Positions 16,371 to 25,672 of a DNA stretch of 35,827 bases are shown here, piece by piece (the first letter of the stretch is position 1; each line of letters opens with the position of its first letter). The stretch is from NCBI GenBank assembly GCA_019746135.1, contig JAIESI010000228.1, positions 1 through 35,827 of the forward strand, written 5' to 3'. Origin of the DNA: Xanthobacteraceae bacterium. Lineage in GTDB: Bacteria; Pseudomonadota; Alphaproteobacteria; Rhizobiales; Xanthobacteraceae. Under the pieces are notes generated by a model. It did no database searches. It saw only the letters and a program-made list of their open reading frames with translations, and was not told the origin of the DNA. The position numbers and the translations under genes were made by a program.

Positions 16371-17900
16371 ATGACCAAGGCTTCCCTGCTTGACCGTCTG
16401 GTTGCGCCCGCCGAGCGATTGCTCGCGGCGCTGAGCGACCCCGCGCGGCGCGAGCGGACCGTGGTCGTTGCGCTCGTCGCCTATGTCGTGGTCTGGACGC
16501 TCTATGGCGTGCTGGCCAAAGCGGGTCAGGACCTGCACGTGGACATGCCCGAGATGCTCGTCTGGTCACGCGAGCTGGCGCTCGGCTATCCGAAGCACCC
16601 GCCGCTCGCGGCCTGGCTGGTGGCGGCCTGGTTCGCGGTGTTTCCGGTCGCCGACTGGTCGTTCTACCTGCTGGCCATGACGGTGGCGGGTGTCGCGCTC
16701 TGGATCGTCTGGCGGCTCGCCGGCGACCATCTCGATGGTGAGAAGCGCGCGCTCGCGCTGGTGCTGATGACGTTCGTCCCGTTCTTCAATTTCCATGCGC
16801 TGAAGTTCAACGCCAACACGATCTTGCTGCCGCTCTGGGCCGCAACCACGCTCTGCTTCCTGCGTTCATACGAGCGAAGAAGCGTGCTCTGGGCCGCGCT
16901 CGCGGGCGTGTTCGCGGCGGCCTCGATGCTCGGCAAGTACTGGTCGGTGTTTCTGCTGCTCGGGCTCGGCATTGCCGCGCTGCTCGATTCCCGTCGCGCC
17001 GCCTATTTCAAATCGGCGGCGCCGTGGGTGACGATAGTGGTGGGCGCAGTCCTGATCGCGCCGCATCTGGCTTGGCACGCGAATGCGGAATTCTCGCCGC
17101 TGAATTATGCAACCATCGTCCGCTCAGGCGCAGGCGGCCATCCGCTGAAAGGCGCCGGCGGCTATCTCGCGGTCGGACTTGCCTACGCCGCGCTTGCGAT
17201 TGCGCTCGCGCTCACCGCAATCAAGCCCAATCGTGCTGTCGCAGCCGACATGCTCTGGCCGGCAGCGCCGGAGCGGCGGTTCATGACCATGGCGTTCTGG
17301 CTGCCGCTGCTGCTGCCGGCCGTGCTCGCGCCAATCGTCGGAATCGAAATCACCTCGCTGTGGACCATGTCGGCATGGGCGCTGCTGCCGGTGGTGCTGT
17401 TGTCGTCGCCGCTGATCGCGCTTGACCGCCGGCCGGCAACGGCGGTCTTGGCGGCGGCCGTCGTGTTTCCGGTGGTGATGGTTGCGGTGGCGCCGTTCAT
17501 CGCCGGCGCGATCCACCGCGGCGGCGGGATGCCCGCGGCGATGCATTCGCGCCTTCTGGCCCAGCGTGTGGCGCACGAATGGCGCCGCGTTACCGACAAG
17601 CCGCTGCAGATGGTGGCAGGGGAAAGCGATCTGGCCTACGGCGTCGCGGCCTATCTTCCCGGGCGGCCTTCGGCGTTCCCCGAATTCAACCGCAGGCTCG
17701 CGCCGTGGGCCGACGCCGCGCGGCTCAAGCGCGACGGCGTTGCGATCGTCTGTCAGGCTACCGAACCGACCTGCAGCATGCCGGCCGCGGCGCTCGGATT
17801 GACCGGCCCGCGCACCGAGGTCGAAGTGACACGGACTTACTTCGGCACCCCGGGTCGGACCGGGCGATATACGATCATCATTGTGCCGCCGCAGCCCTGA
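16371..17900 (+). CDS. ArnT/PMT-like membrane glycosyltransferase (GT39/GT83 type)
   Basis: Integral membrane protein of 509 residues with about ten hydrophobic segments. The first loop, VDMPEMLVWSRELALGYPKHPPLAAWL, matches the DE-containing periplasmic loop and the 'gY-HPPL' signature of ArnT-like polyprenyl-phosphate-sugar transferases; a further loop reads LKFNANTILLPLWAATTLCF. Such enzymes transfer a sugar from undecaprenyl phosphate to lipid A or another envelope acceptor. The usual DE pair is replaced by D-M-P-E. The frame opens at 16305; I chose the ATG at 16371 by similarity in length, although its ribosome site is poor. It is divergent from the Imm11-like gene. Confidence 0.82.
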   Translation: MTKASLLDRLVAPAERLLAALSDPARRERTVVVALVAYVVVWTLYGVLAKAGQDLHVDMPEMLVWSRELALGYPKHPPLAAWLVAAWFAVFPVADWSFYLLAMTVAGVALWIVWRLAGDHLDGEKRALALVLMTFVPFFNFHALKFNANTILLPLWAATTLCFLRSYERRSVLWAALAGVFAAASMLGKYWSVFLLLGLGIAALLDSRRAAYFKSAAPWVTIVVGAVLIAPHLAWHANAEFSPLNYATIVRSGAGGHPLKGAGGYLAVGLAYAALAIALALTAIKPNRAVAADMLWPAAPERRFMTMAFWLPLLLPAVLAPIVGIEITSLWTMSAWALLPVVLLSSPLIALDRRPATAVLAAAVVFPVVMVAVAPFIAGAIHRGGGMPAAMHSRLLAQRVAHEWRRVTDKPLQMVAGESDLAYGVAAYLPGRPSAFPEFNRRLAPWADAARLKRDGVAIVCQATEPTCSMPAAALGLTGPRTEVEVTRTYFGTPGRTGRYTIIIVPPQP

Positions 17901-17906
17901 GCCGCC

Positions 17907-18659
17907 TCACTGGATCCGGTTGGCGCGGTGCGCCTTCATCCAGTTCTGTGCCCGGACCGAGGCCATCTGCACCTGCATCGGCGTCAAGCGCGTGGCGATG
18001 TTGATGCGCGCCGTGGCCGCGTTGTCGCGCAAGCCGCCGATGCCCTCCTTGGCCGCAAGCTCGAACCACTTGAAGGCTTCGATCTCGTCGCGCGCCACGC
18101 CCTGGCCGAGCGCGTAGCGGGTGCCGATGTTGAACATCGCCTGCGCCGACCCATGCTCGGCCGCGTGGAAGAACCATTCGAGCGCCGCGGCATAATCGGC
18201 GCTGACATCGTCGCGGCCGAGATAGATCTCGCCGGCGGCGTTCATCGCGTCGGGCGCGCCTTGCTGCGCGGCGCGGCCGAACCAGTAGAGCGCGGTCTTG
18301 CCGTCCCGCGGCACGTCCGTGCCGTCCCGGTAGATGCGTCCGAGCTGGAATTGCGCCTCGGCGCGGCCGGCGTCGGCGGCGAGCGCGAACCAGTTGAAGG
18401 CGGTGGTCGCGTCGGCCGGGATGCCGTCGCCTCGCATGTACATGAAGCCGAGGATTTCCTGCGCGACCGGATCGCCGTGCTGCGCGAGCGGCAGCAGCAT
18501 TTCCAGCGCCTTGACGTAGTCCAGCGTGGTGTACCGGATCAGCGCATCCGGGAGAGCAGGGGCGGGAGATGTTTCGGCGCCGCGGGCGGGTGAAATCGCG
18601 GCGGTGGCGGCCAGCAACAGGGCCGCAAGCCTGATCGAGGTTTTCAAAAGTCCCTCCAT
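17907..18659 (-). CDS. Exported Sel1-repeat (SLR) protein
   Basis: Periplasmic protein of 250 residues with a signal peptide (MEGLLKTSIRLAALLLAATA... cleaved after ARG-A). About four to five Sel1-like repeats of 36 residues follow, seen as AQEILGFMYMRGDGIPAD, AQFQLGRIYRDGTDVPRD, AMNAAGEIYLGRDDVSAD and AMFNIGTRYALGQGVARD, each with the A/G-rich helix pair. SLR proteins are protein-interaction scaffolds; the partner is unknown. The frame extends to a TTG at 18683, but the ATG at 18659 gives the cleaner signal peptide; neither has a strong ribosome site. It is convergent with the glycosyltransferase, stops 6 bp apart. Confidence 0.85.
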   Translation of the reverse strand: MEGLLKTSIRLAALLLAATAAISPARGAETSPAPALPDALIRYTTLDYVKALEMLLPLAQHGDPVAQEILGFMYMRGDGIPADATTAFNWFALAADAGRAEAQFQLGRIYRDGTDVPRDGKTALYWFGRAAQQGAPDAMNAAGEIYLGRDDVSADYAAALEWFFHAAEHGSAQAMFNIGTRYALGQGVARDEIEAFKWFELAAKEGIGGLRDNAATARINIATRLTPMQVQMASVRAQNWMKAHRANRIQ

Positions 18660-18963
18660 GAATGTCGAGAAACGTGATCTCAAGCATTGCCGGAAGAAAA
18701 CGCGCCGATGCCTGCGATCGAAATCGGTGGTGCGAAATCGGTTTCTTTGAAAATCGGGTTGGTATTCAACGCATGCCGCAAAGCTAAAACGGCAATCTGG
18801 AATTGCGAAGTGAGAGAAGTCACACGGCGGTATCGGGCTGGGTCCGGCGATGGATCTTGGCTAACGTCCGGGTAATCGTCGCCGCTTCCGAGCGGGCACG
18901 GACCAAAGAAAATGCCCCGGCTTTGGGCCGGGGCATTTCGCTTTCGATATTCTGATGGCGCGC
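18660..18963. other. Intergenic region between ahcY and the Sel1 gene
   Basis: These 304 bp contain the ahcY terminator at 18910-18938 and, presumably, the promoter of the Sel1-repeat gene near 18680-18780. I see no additional gene, repeat or RNA in the remainder. Confidence 0.5.
18910..18938 (-). terminator. Rho-independent terminator of ahcY
   Basis: A perfect 12-bp stem, AAATGCCCCGGC / GCCGGGGCATTT, with a 5-base loop lies 26 bp beyond the ahcY stop codon. Read on the minus strand the stem is followed by TTTTCTTT, the expected U-rich tail. Confidence 0.88.
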
Positions 18964-20376
<1,413 letters not shown>

Positions 20377-20476
20377 GAACTGTCCTTGCTGTTTGGGAAA
20401 ATGGCTTCAAGCGCGCGGCGTTCGGCCGGCGCCTTGGGCGTGGCTATAGCAGGCGCCACCCGCCCGCGCAACGCGG

Positions 20477-20496
20477 ATATAAAGAAATCTTTATAT
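20477..20496. promoter_or_regulatory. Operator-like palindrome upstream of ahcY
   Basis: ATATAAAGA-AA-TCTTTATAT: two perfect 9-bp arms around two A's, about 100 bp before the ahcY start and very AT-rich within GC-rich DNA. The placement suits an operator overlapping the ahcY promoter. A plausible owner is the ArsR-family S-adenosylhomocysteine regulator SahR, known to control methionine-cycle genes in Proteobacteria; that link is inference because no regulator gene lies in the window. Confidence 0.6.
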
Positions 20497-20573
20497 GGAC
20501 GGCGCCCCTTCGACCGAGCCCCAGCGCTTCAAACTTGCGCTGATGAAAAGCACGGTCGCGCTGACTGTCGACG

Positions 20574-20954
20574 TCACTGTTGGACATAGCGGCGCAAAAT
20601 CCTGATCTCGGCCTCGAGCGTGGTGGAACGCGCCTGTGCACCCAATCGCGCGAACTCGGCGGCTGCCTCCACACGCGCAGTCATCTCGCCCAGGATCAGG
20701 GCATGCACATCTCCCTGAGTGAGTACCCGGCGCTCGCCTTCAGCCGATCCGTCGCCGAAGGCATGACGATCGACGGACGGACGTTCCTCTCGGAGCGGCG
20801 CAGCTTCGGCGTTGTCGAACGCGGCAACCAGCTCCCGGAGCAGTGCCGTCTCGCCTTTGGCGCCCCTCTTCATCGCGTTGCGCAGGTCGCGGCGAAGCTG
20901 CGCCTTCATCGCCTCGCCCGCGTTCTCAGTCCCAGAACATTCAGACTCTTTCAT
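20574..20954 (-). CDS. YqeY-like (GatB/YqeY domain) protein
   Basis: Protein of 126 residues resembling the YqeY family: MKAQLRRDLRNAMKRG at the start, LLRELVAAFDNAEAAP, then LTQGDVHALILGEMTARVEA and a final helix AEIRILRRYV. YqeY-type domains are related to the tail of the GatB amidotransferase subunit and may bind tRNA, but the stand-alone proteins have no assigned activity. It is somewhat shorter than the usual 150 residues. Two starts are possible, ATG 20954 or ATG 20909; the second starts exactly at the conserved domain. It is divergent from the HTH/hydrolase pair and separated from it by phased AT-rich repeats. Confidence 0.68.
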   Translation of the reverse strand: MKESECSGTENAGEAMKAQLRRDLRNAMKRGAKGETALLRELVAAFDNAEAAPLREERPSVDRHAFGDGSAEGERRVLTQGDVHALILGEMTARVEAAAEFARLGAQARSTTLEAEIRILRRYVQQ

Positions 20955-20960
20955 ATGGCT

Positions 20961-20990
20961 TATTATTCCTTATTGTTCCGTATTATTCCT
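20961..20990. repeat. Three 10-bp tandem repeats in a divergent promoter
   Basis: TATTATTCCT, TATTGTTCCG and TATTATTCCT follow one another without gap, one per helical turn; the first and third are identical and the middle one differs at two positions. They lie 7 bp from the YqeY-like start and 40 bp from the HTH-gene start. Such phasing puts the same bases on one face of the helix and fits binding of several subunits of one regulator, or intrinsic curvature. The HTH protein encoded next door is an obvious candidate. Confidence 0.6.
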
Positions 20991-21029
20991 TGTTATAGAA
21001 AATATATAGGCTTTTGTGGAGCAAATTGC

Positions 21030-21452
21030 ATGTCGAACACGCTTATGACGGTCGAACAAGCCGCCGAGGAGCTGAAACTGCACGCCAAAACCGTCCTCCG
21101 CCACATCCGCGAAGGGCGCCTCCAAGCCACACGGATCGGCAAGGCTTATCGTATCGACCGCTCCATGCTGGAGGCTTTCGCCGGCGTGGCGAGCGGGCGA
21201 ACACGGCCTCCCCGCGATGTCCGCGCGACCGTGATCGTCGAGGTTCCGGCCTTGGCCACCGAAGCTGCCGAGCGCATGGCGACCTTCCTCGGTGCCGCGG
21301 CCCTGGGGGGCGACGCCGAGACCAGACCGTTGCACTTCAACACGGCCTTCGATCCGACCAGCGGCAATCTAAAGATCGTGCTCATCGCTGCACCGTCCGA
21401 CGCCGCAAGACTGCTCGACCTTATCGAGCTGCAGTTGGGACTGTCGCGATGA
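21030..21452 (+). CDS. Excisionase/MerR-type helix-turn-helix protein
   Basis: Protein of 140 residues. Residues 6-55 are a compact winged-helix DNA-binding domain of the excisionase/MerR type: LMTVEQAAEELKLHAKTVLR, then HIREGRLQATRIGKAYRIDR. Residues 60-140 form a second, ferredoxin-like or dimerisation-type domain (RDVRATVIVEVPALATEA...LKIVLIAAPSDAARLLDLIE) that I do not recognise. The ATG at 21030 has GGAG at 21018-21021. Its stop overlaps the start of the hydrolase gene by four bases (ATGA), so the two are co-translated. It probably regulates this cassette through the phased repeats just upstream. Confidence 0.78.
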   Translation: MSNTLMTVEQAAEELKLHAKTVLRHIREGRLQATRIGKAYRIDRSMLEAFAGVASGRTRPPRDVRATVIVEVPALATEAAERMATFLGAAALGGDAETRPLHFNTAFDPTSGNLKIVLIAAPSDAARLLDLIELQLGLSR

Positions 21453-22330
21453 GTGATCCCGTCTTTCGCAGCGATGCCGATGCGGTGGAGGTCATGCGAC
21501 AGTACCGCGCCGTGCTCGACCACTGGCCTGTGCCGAGGCAAGAGATTGAACTGCCGACCTCGCAAGGCGCGACATTCGTGCTCGCCTGCGGTCCCGAGAC
21601 GGCGCCTCCGGTGGTGCTGCTGCATGGCGCTCAGGCGAACAGCGCCGCCTGGCTGCCGGATATCGCGCTCTGGTCAAGCCGCTTCCGGCTTTATGCGGTC
21701 GATATGATCGGCGAGGCGGGACTCAGCGCCCGGGTGAGGCCGCCGCTGATCGGTGACACCCACGCGATATGGCTCGATGATGTCTTCACCGGGCTTGGAC
21801 TTGCCCGTGCCGCGCTGGTCGGCACATCACTCGGCGGCTGGCTGGCGCTCGACCATGCCATGCGGCGGCCGTCGCGCGCTTCCGCGCTAGCACTGGTCTG
21901 CCCCGCGGGGGTCGGACGGCAGAAGAACTTTCTCCTCGCCGTCGCACCCTATTTGTTGCTGGGGGCCTGGGGAAAGCGCAAGATTCTTGAAAAAGTGTTC
22001 GGGCCAGCACCGGAGCATTTGCCGGCCGATCTTGAGGCGATCTCCAGCCTCATGGATAGCATCGTCCGCGCGATCAAACCACGCACGATCAAAATCCCGC
22101 AGCTCAGCGATGCAGCGCTGGCAGCATTCGCAATGCCGATCCTCGCGATAGCAGGGGGCCGTGATGCGCTTATCGACTCCTATGACACGCGCGCTCGGCT
22201 CAAGCGGCATGTGCCGCATGCCGAAGTCTGCTTCATTGAGGAGGGTTATCACTTCCTGCCAGATCAATCGCAGCGAGTGTTCGATTTTCTCGTCTACAGC
22301 CTAGAACGGCACGATGCTCCAGGTGATTAG
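21449..22330 (+). CDS. Alpha/beta-fold hydrolase
   Basis: Cytosolic hydrolase of 293 residues. The alpha/beta-hydrolase landmarks are all present: oxyanion segment VVLLHGAQANSAAW, nucleophile elbow LVGTSLGGWLAL (GxSxG), acid IAGGRDALID, and the terminal histidine EEGYHFLPDQ. The frame could be read from 21014, but the true start is the ATG at 21449, overlapping the HTH gene's stop. The substrate is unknown; esters, lactones or C-C bonds are all possible in this fold. It is convergent with the HPr gene, with 9 bp between the stops. Codon choice is somewhat less GC-biased than in ahcY or HPr. Confidence 0.85.
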   Translation: MSDPVFRSDADAVEVMRQYRAVLDHWPVPRQEIELPTSQGATFVLACGPETAPPVVLLHGAQANSAAWLPDIALWSSRFRLYAVDMIGEAGLSARVRPPLIGDTHAIWLDDVFTGLGLARAALVGTSLGGWLALDHAMRRPSRASALALVCPAGVGRQKNFLLAVAPYLLLGAWGKRKILEKVFGPAPEHLPADLEAISSLMDSIVRAIKPRTIKIPQLSDAALAAFAMPILAIAGGRDALIDSYDTRARLKRHVPHAEVCFIEEGYHFLPDQSQRVFDFLVYSLERHDAPGD

Positions 22331-22339
22331 TCCAAACAC

Positions 22340-22660
22340 CTAATCCTCTTCGCCGAAGCCGCCGGTCACGAGCTTCTCCAGCGCGTCGGCGACGGCGGCG
22401 GCTTCGTTGCCGCTCGCCTCGATCCTGATCTTGGAGCCGATGCCTGCGCCCAGCATCATCAAGCCCATGATCGACGTGCCGCCGACGGTCTCGTTGCCGC
22501 GGGAGACGCGCACATCGGCGTCGAAGCGCTCGACGGTCTGGCAGAACTTGGCCGAGGCCCGCGCGTGCAGGCCCTTCTTGTTGCAGATCTCGAGAACGCG
22601 GATTTCGGCGCCTGCGGCAGCCGAAACAGGAGCGCGGTCACTGCCGTTGTCGTCGTTCAT
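22340..22660 (-). CDS. ptsH: HPr-family phosphocarrier protein
   Basis: Regulatory HPr of 106 residues. The phosphorylated histidine lies in NKKGLHARASAKF and the HprK-target serine in GGTSIMGLMMLGA, so both known phosphorylation sites are kept. The first 20 residues are a low-complexity extension. The ATG at 22660 overlaps the EIIA stop by four bases (ATGA). In alphaproteobacteria this HPr belongs to an incomplete phosphotransferase chain (enzyme I elsewhere) that signals nutrient state and does not carry sugars, since no EIIB/EIIC genes are present here. Confidence 0.95.
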   Translation of the reverse strand: MNDDNGSDRAPVSAAAGAEIRVLEICNKKGLHARASAKFCQTVERFDADVRVSRGNETVGGTSIMGLMMLGAGIGSKIRIEASGNEAAAVADALEKLVTGGFGEED

Positions 22661-23058
22661 TTGCCGGCGAGCACGCGGCTGGCGATGGTGACGTATTTGC
22701 GGCCGGCGGCCTGGGCCGCGGCGACCGCCTCTTCCAGCGGACATTCCTCGCGGATTTTGGCGAGCTTCACCAGCATCGGCATGTTGATGCCGGCGATGAC
22801 CTCGACGTTCGGGCGGCCCATGCAGGAGATTGCGAGATTTGAGGGCGTGCCGCCGAACATGTCGGTCAGGATGGCGACCCCTTCGCCGGTGTCGACGCGC
22901 TTGACCGCCTCGATGATGTCCTTGCGGCGCTGCTCGACGTCGTCGTCCGGGCCGATGGTGACGGATTCGATCTGCCGCTGCGGGCCGACGACATGCTCGA
23001 GAGCTGCGCGAAATTCGACGGCAAGCCGCCCGTGGGTGACAAGGACAAGGCCGATCAT
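22657..23058 (-). CDS. PTS system mannose-family EIIA component
   Basis: Protein of 133 residues of the EIIA-Man fold. It begins MIGLVLVTHGRLA, where the histidine is the phosphorylation site, and keeps the VAILTDMFGGTPSNLAI loop and the NVEVIAGINMPMLVKL segment. It would receive phosphate from HPr. The longer frame to 23121 is rejected because the family starts at MIGLVLVTHG. The gap of 209 bp to hprK holds a short inverted repeat (AGCCC at 23122-23126, GGGCT at 23135-23139) and another around 23210, so this gene may have its own promoter or an attenuating hairpin. The product probably regulates a partner protein, as in Brucella and Sinorhizobium. Confidence 0.93.
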   Translation of the reverse strand: MIGLVLVTHGRLAVEFRAALEHVVGPQRQIESVTIGPDDDVEQRRKDIIEAVKRVDTGEGVAILTDMFGGTPSNLAISCMGRPNVEVIAGINMPMLVKLAKIREECPLEEAVAAAQAAGRKYVTIASRVLAGK

Positions 23059-23267
23059 CTCAAGGAAACCCCGGCGGGCGCGGCTGCGCCGCACGAACGG
23101 GCGGCAATCATCATGATCCAAAGCCCGAGTTCAAGGGCTCGACAGCTAATTCTAGTGGTTTGCTGCATTGCGGTAAACGGCTCGGCCGGATTTTTCGTCG
23201 GCCCGCCATATCGCCCGATATATAGGGTTCCTTGCCACAATTGCATCCCCCTTTTGCAGCGCGGAAA

Positions 23268-23714
23268 TCAGGCCAAGCGATCGGCCGTCCGCAGGTGGGC
23301 AAACACCAGCGGTAGCGCGTCCTGGCCCGCTGCGACCGGTAGCCGCGGCAGGGTGATTCGCTCGATTTTGCAGGCCTGACCGGCCGCCTCGGGCAGGCGG
23401 GCGGCGTCCGCCGCGCCAAGATCGATCACAACGCCCACGACCGCCACAGGCTCATAAGGGACCTGGCGAATGCCGAGCCCACGGACCTCGATCAGGCCGG
23501 CAAGCGCAGGCGCCGGCCGCACCAGCAGCCGGCCATGGCCGGGCTCCAGGTCGGCGCGGTCGTCGGCGACGAGGCGGGCGAACGGCAGCGAGCCGCGGAT
23601 CGCCGCCTCGAGCAGCGCCAGCGCCAGCCGCGACTTGCCGGAACCCGAGGGCCCCCGGATCAGCGCCGCGCGCGCGCCCAAAAGAACCGCGGAGGCGTGG
23701 ATGGTCGGGGCCAT
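23268..23714 (-). CDS. hprK: HPr kinase/phosphorylase, short alphaproteobacterial form
   Basis: Protein of 148 residues containing only the C-terminal kinase domain of HprK; the N-terminal half of the Firmicutes enzyme is absent, which is normal in alphaproteobacteria. The Walker A motif is IRGPSGSGKSRLAL, preceded by the family's IHASAVLLG, and LVADDRADL and GLIEVRGLGIRQV are the other conserved blocks. It phosphorylates the regulatory serine of HPr. The ATG at 23714 shares its A with the chvG stop (TGATG), a one-base overlap that couples its translation to the sensor kinase. This links envelope sensing by ChvG/ChvI with the PTS output. Confidence 0.93.
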   Translation of the reverse strand: MAPTIHASAVLLGARAALIRGPSGSGKSRLALALLEAAIRGSLPFARLVADDRADLEPGHGRLLVRPAPALAGLIEVRGLGIRQVPYEPVAVVGVVIDLGAADAARLPEAAGQACKIERITLPRLPVAAGQDALPLVFAHLRTADRLA

Positions 23715-25600
23715 CAAATGGTCGGAAGCTGCAGCGTAAAGCGCGCGCCGAGCACGCGTGGCGGCTCGTCGTCCGACGCCGCCACCGCGGTGCGGTTCTC
23801 GGCCCAGAGCTTGCCGCGATGCGCTTCGACGATCTGCTTGGAGATCGAGAGGCCGAGCCCGGAATTCTGGCCGAAGCCCTGCTCCGGCCGGTCGGTGTAG
23901 AAGCGCTCGAAAATCTTGTCGAAGGCGTCGGGGCGGATGCCGGGGCCGTCGTCGTCGATGACGATCTCCACCGCGTCCTTGAGCCTGCGGCAGGTGACGC
24001 GCACCGTCGCGTCCGGAGGCGAGAACGAGCGCGCGTTGTCGATCAGGTTGTTGACCACCTGGCCGAGCCGGGAGTCGTGACCCGGCACCACGAAGGCGCG
24101 CGGCCCGCCGCCCTCGAAGCTCAGCGCGACCTTGGTGTCGTGCTTGCGCGTCTCGTTCTGCACCGAGATCACGGTGTTGAGGAGCTTGGCGACATCGACC
24201 GGCGCGACATCGTTGCGCTGCAATTCGGCGTCGAGACGGCTTGCGTCGGAGATGTCGGAGATCAGCCGGTCAAGGCGCTTCACGTCGTGCTGGATCACTT
24301 CGAGCAGCCGCTTCTGGCTCTCGGGTGTCTTTGCGAGCGGCAGCGTCTCCACCGCCGAGCGCAGCGAGGTCAGCGGGTTTTTCAGCTCGTGGGCGACGTC
24401 GGCGGCGAAGCTCTCGATCGCCTCGATCCGGCTGTACAACGCACTGGTCATGTCGCGCAGCGCCCCCGAAAGATCGCCGATCTCGTCGCCGCGCGACGTC
24501 AGGTCGGGGATTTCGACGCGCGAGCGGATGCGGTGGCGCACGCGCTCCGCGCTCTCGGCGAGCCGCTTCATCGGATTGGCGATGGTGCGCGCAAAGAACA
24601 CCGACAGCACCACCATCACGGCGAGCAGGATCAGGAACAGCTTGAAGATCTGGACGCGTTCGGCCTCGACCGCCTGATTGATGTCGCCGCCCTGCGTCGA
24701 CAGCACCAGCGCGCCGCGCACGGCGCGGAAGCGCTGCACCGGCACCGCGACCGAAACGATGACCTCGCCCACATCGGTAATGCGCACCATGTAGGCGCTC
24801 TGCGCGCCGGCGAGCGCCTGCGCCACCTCCGGATAGTCCTTGCCGGCCTCCGGCCCGAGCTCGCGGTAGCGCGGAAGGTCGCCGCGGCCGAGCCACACCT
24901 TCACGGCGTTCCAGCCGCGCTTGAAGAAGTTCGGCTTCTTCTCGTTGGGGGGCGGCAGGTCGAGCCGCAGCACCTCGCCCGGAATGTAGAGGTTGCGGCT
25001 GTCGAGAATGAGAAAGCCGTTGCGGTCATAGATGCGCGCGCGGGTCTTGGTCGGCGAGATCAGCCGCCGCAGGATCGGCGCCACGCGCTCGGGATTGATC
25101 GAGAACTCGAGCCCGGTGAGGCCGTCGTCGGTGTAATTCTCGATCGGCGGCAGGTCGAGCGTGCGGTCGCGGTCGCCGTAGTTGCCGTAGGCATCGGAGG
25201 TGGCGGAGGCGGCGATGGCGCCGGCGATGATCTCGCCCTGTACCACGAGGCTTTGCACCCGGGCATCGATCAGGCCGGCGCGGAACTGCGACAGGTAGAG
25301 CGTGCCGATGACGAGCGCGACCAGCCCCGCGACGTTCAGCGAAACGATGCGGCGGGTGAGGCTCGAAAAGCTCTGGGCAATGAAGAACTGCCAGCCGCGC
25401 TCGGCGATGCCGCGCAGCCCGCTTTCGCGGTAGATCCGCGACACACGGGCCGGCAGCTCCGCGAACGGATTGCGCCGCGGACGCGTCTTTTCCTCACCGG
25501 GAGCAGGCGTCCCAGTGCGTTCGGTGGTTGTTTCGGCGGTTCGGTCGAGCAATGGGGTTGCTGCCGCTTTTCGTTGGCCCCCGCCCGCCTTGTCTACCAC
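23714..25600 (-). CDS. chvG: Sensor histidine kinase ChvG (ExoS/BvrS type)
   Basis: Inner-membrane kinase of 628 residues. Order of parts: a long cytoplasmic N-terminus (1-83), first membrane helix near 84-106 (IVSLNVAGLVALVIGTLYL), a periplasmic domain with GLEFSINPERVAPILRRLI, second helix near 320-340, HAMP (RTIANPMKRLAESAERVRHR), the phospho-acceptor H box FAADVAHELKNPLTSL, and the ATPase boxes NLIDNARSF, DDDGPGI and GLGLSISKQIVEAH. ChvG senses acid or envelope stress in relatives. The start used is a GTG without a clear ribosome site, so the N-terminus is uncertain. Upstream is chvI (72 bp) and downstream hprK overlaps by one base. Confidence 0.95.
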   Translation of the reverse strand: MVDKAGGGQRKAAATPLLDRTAETTTERTGTPAPGEEKTRPRRNPFAELPARVSRIYRESGLRGIAERGWQFFIAQSFSSLTRRIVSLNVAGLVALVIGTLYLSQFRAGLIDARVQSLVVQGEIIAGAIAASATSDAYGNYGDRDRTLDLPPIENYTDDGLTGLEFSINPERVAPILRRLISPTKTRARIYDRNGFLILDSRNLYIPGEVLRLDLPPPNEKKPNFFKRGWNAVKVWLGRGDLPRYRELGPEAGKDYPEVAQALAGAQSAYMVRITDVGEVIVSVAVPVQRFRAVRGALVLSTQGGDINQAVEAERVQIFKLFLILLAVMVVLSVFFARTIANPMKRLAESAERVRHRIRSRVEIPDLTSRGDEIGDLSGALRDMTSALYSRIEAIESFAADVAHELKNPLTSLRSAVETLPLAKTPESQKRLLEVIQHDVKRLDRLISDISDASRLDAELQRNDVAPVDVAKLLNTVISVQNETRKHDTKVALSFEGGGPRAFVVPGHDSRLGQVVNNLIDNARSFSPPDATVRVTCRRLKDAVEIVIDDDGPGIRPDAFDKIFERFYTDRPEQGFGQNSGLGLSISKQIVEAHRGKLWAENRTAVAASDDEPPRVLGARFTLQLPTI

Positions 25601-25672
25601 ATCGGCGGGGGTGCGCTCGACAGCCCGTTCCGGGGGTTAATGCCCGGCGCGGGCAGCCCCACATCGTGCCGG

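Noticed and set aside
20377..20573. S-adenosylhomocysteine riboswitch upstream of ahcY
   Set aside because: I could not find the paired stems and conserved core of the known SAH riboswitch; the only clear element is the DNA palindrome, which is AT-rich and looks like an operator.
23268..23714. hprK as a truncated pseudogene
   Set aside because: The short kinase-only form is the normal one in alphaproteobacteria and its Walker A and other motifs are intact.
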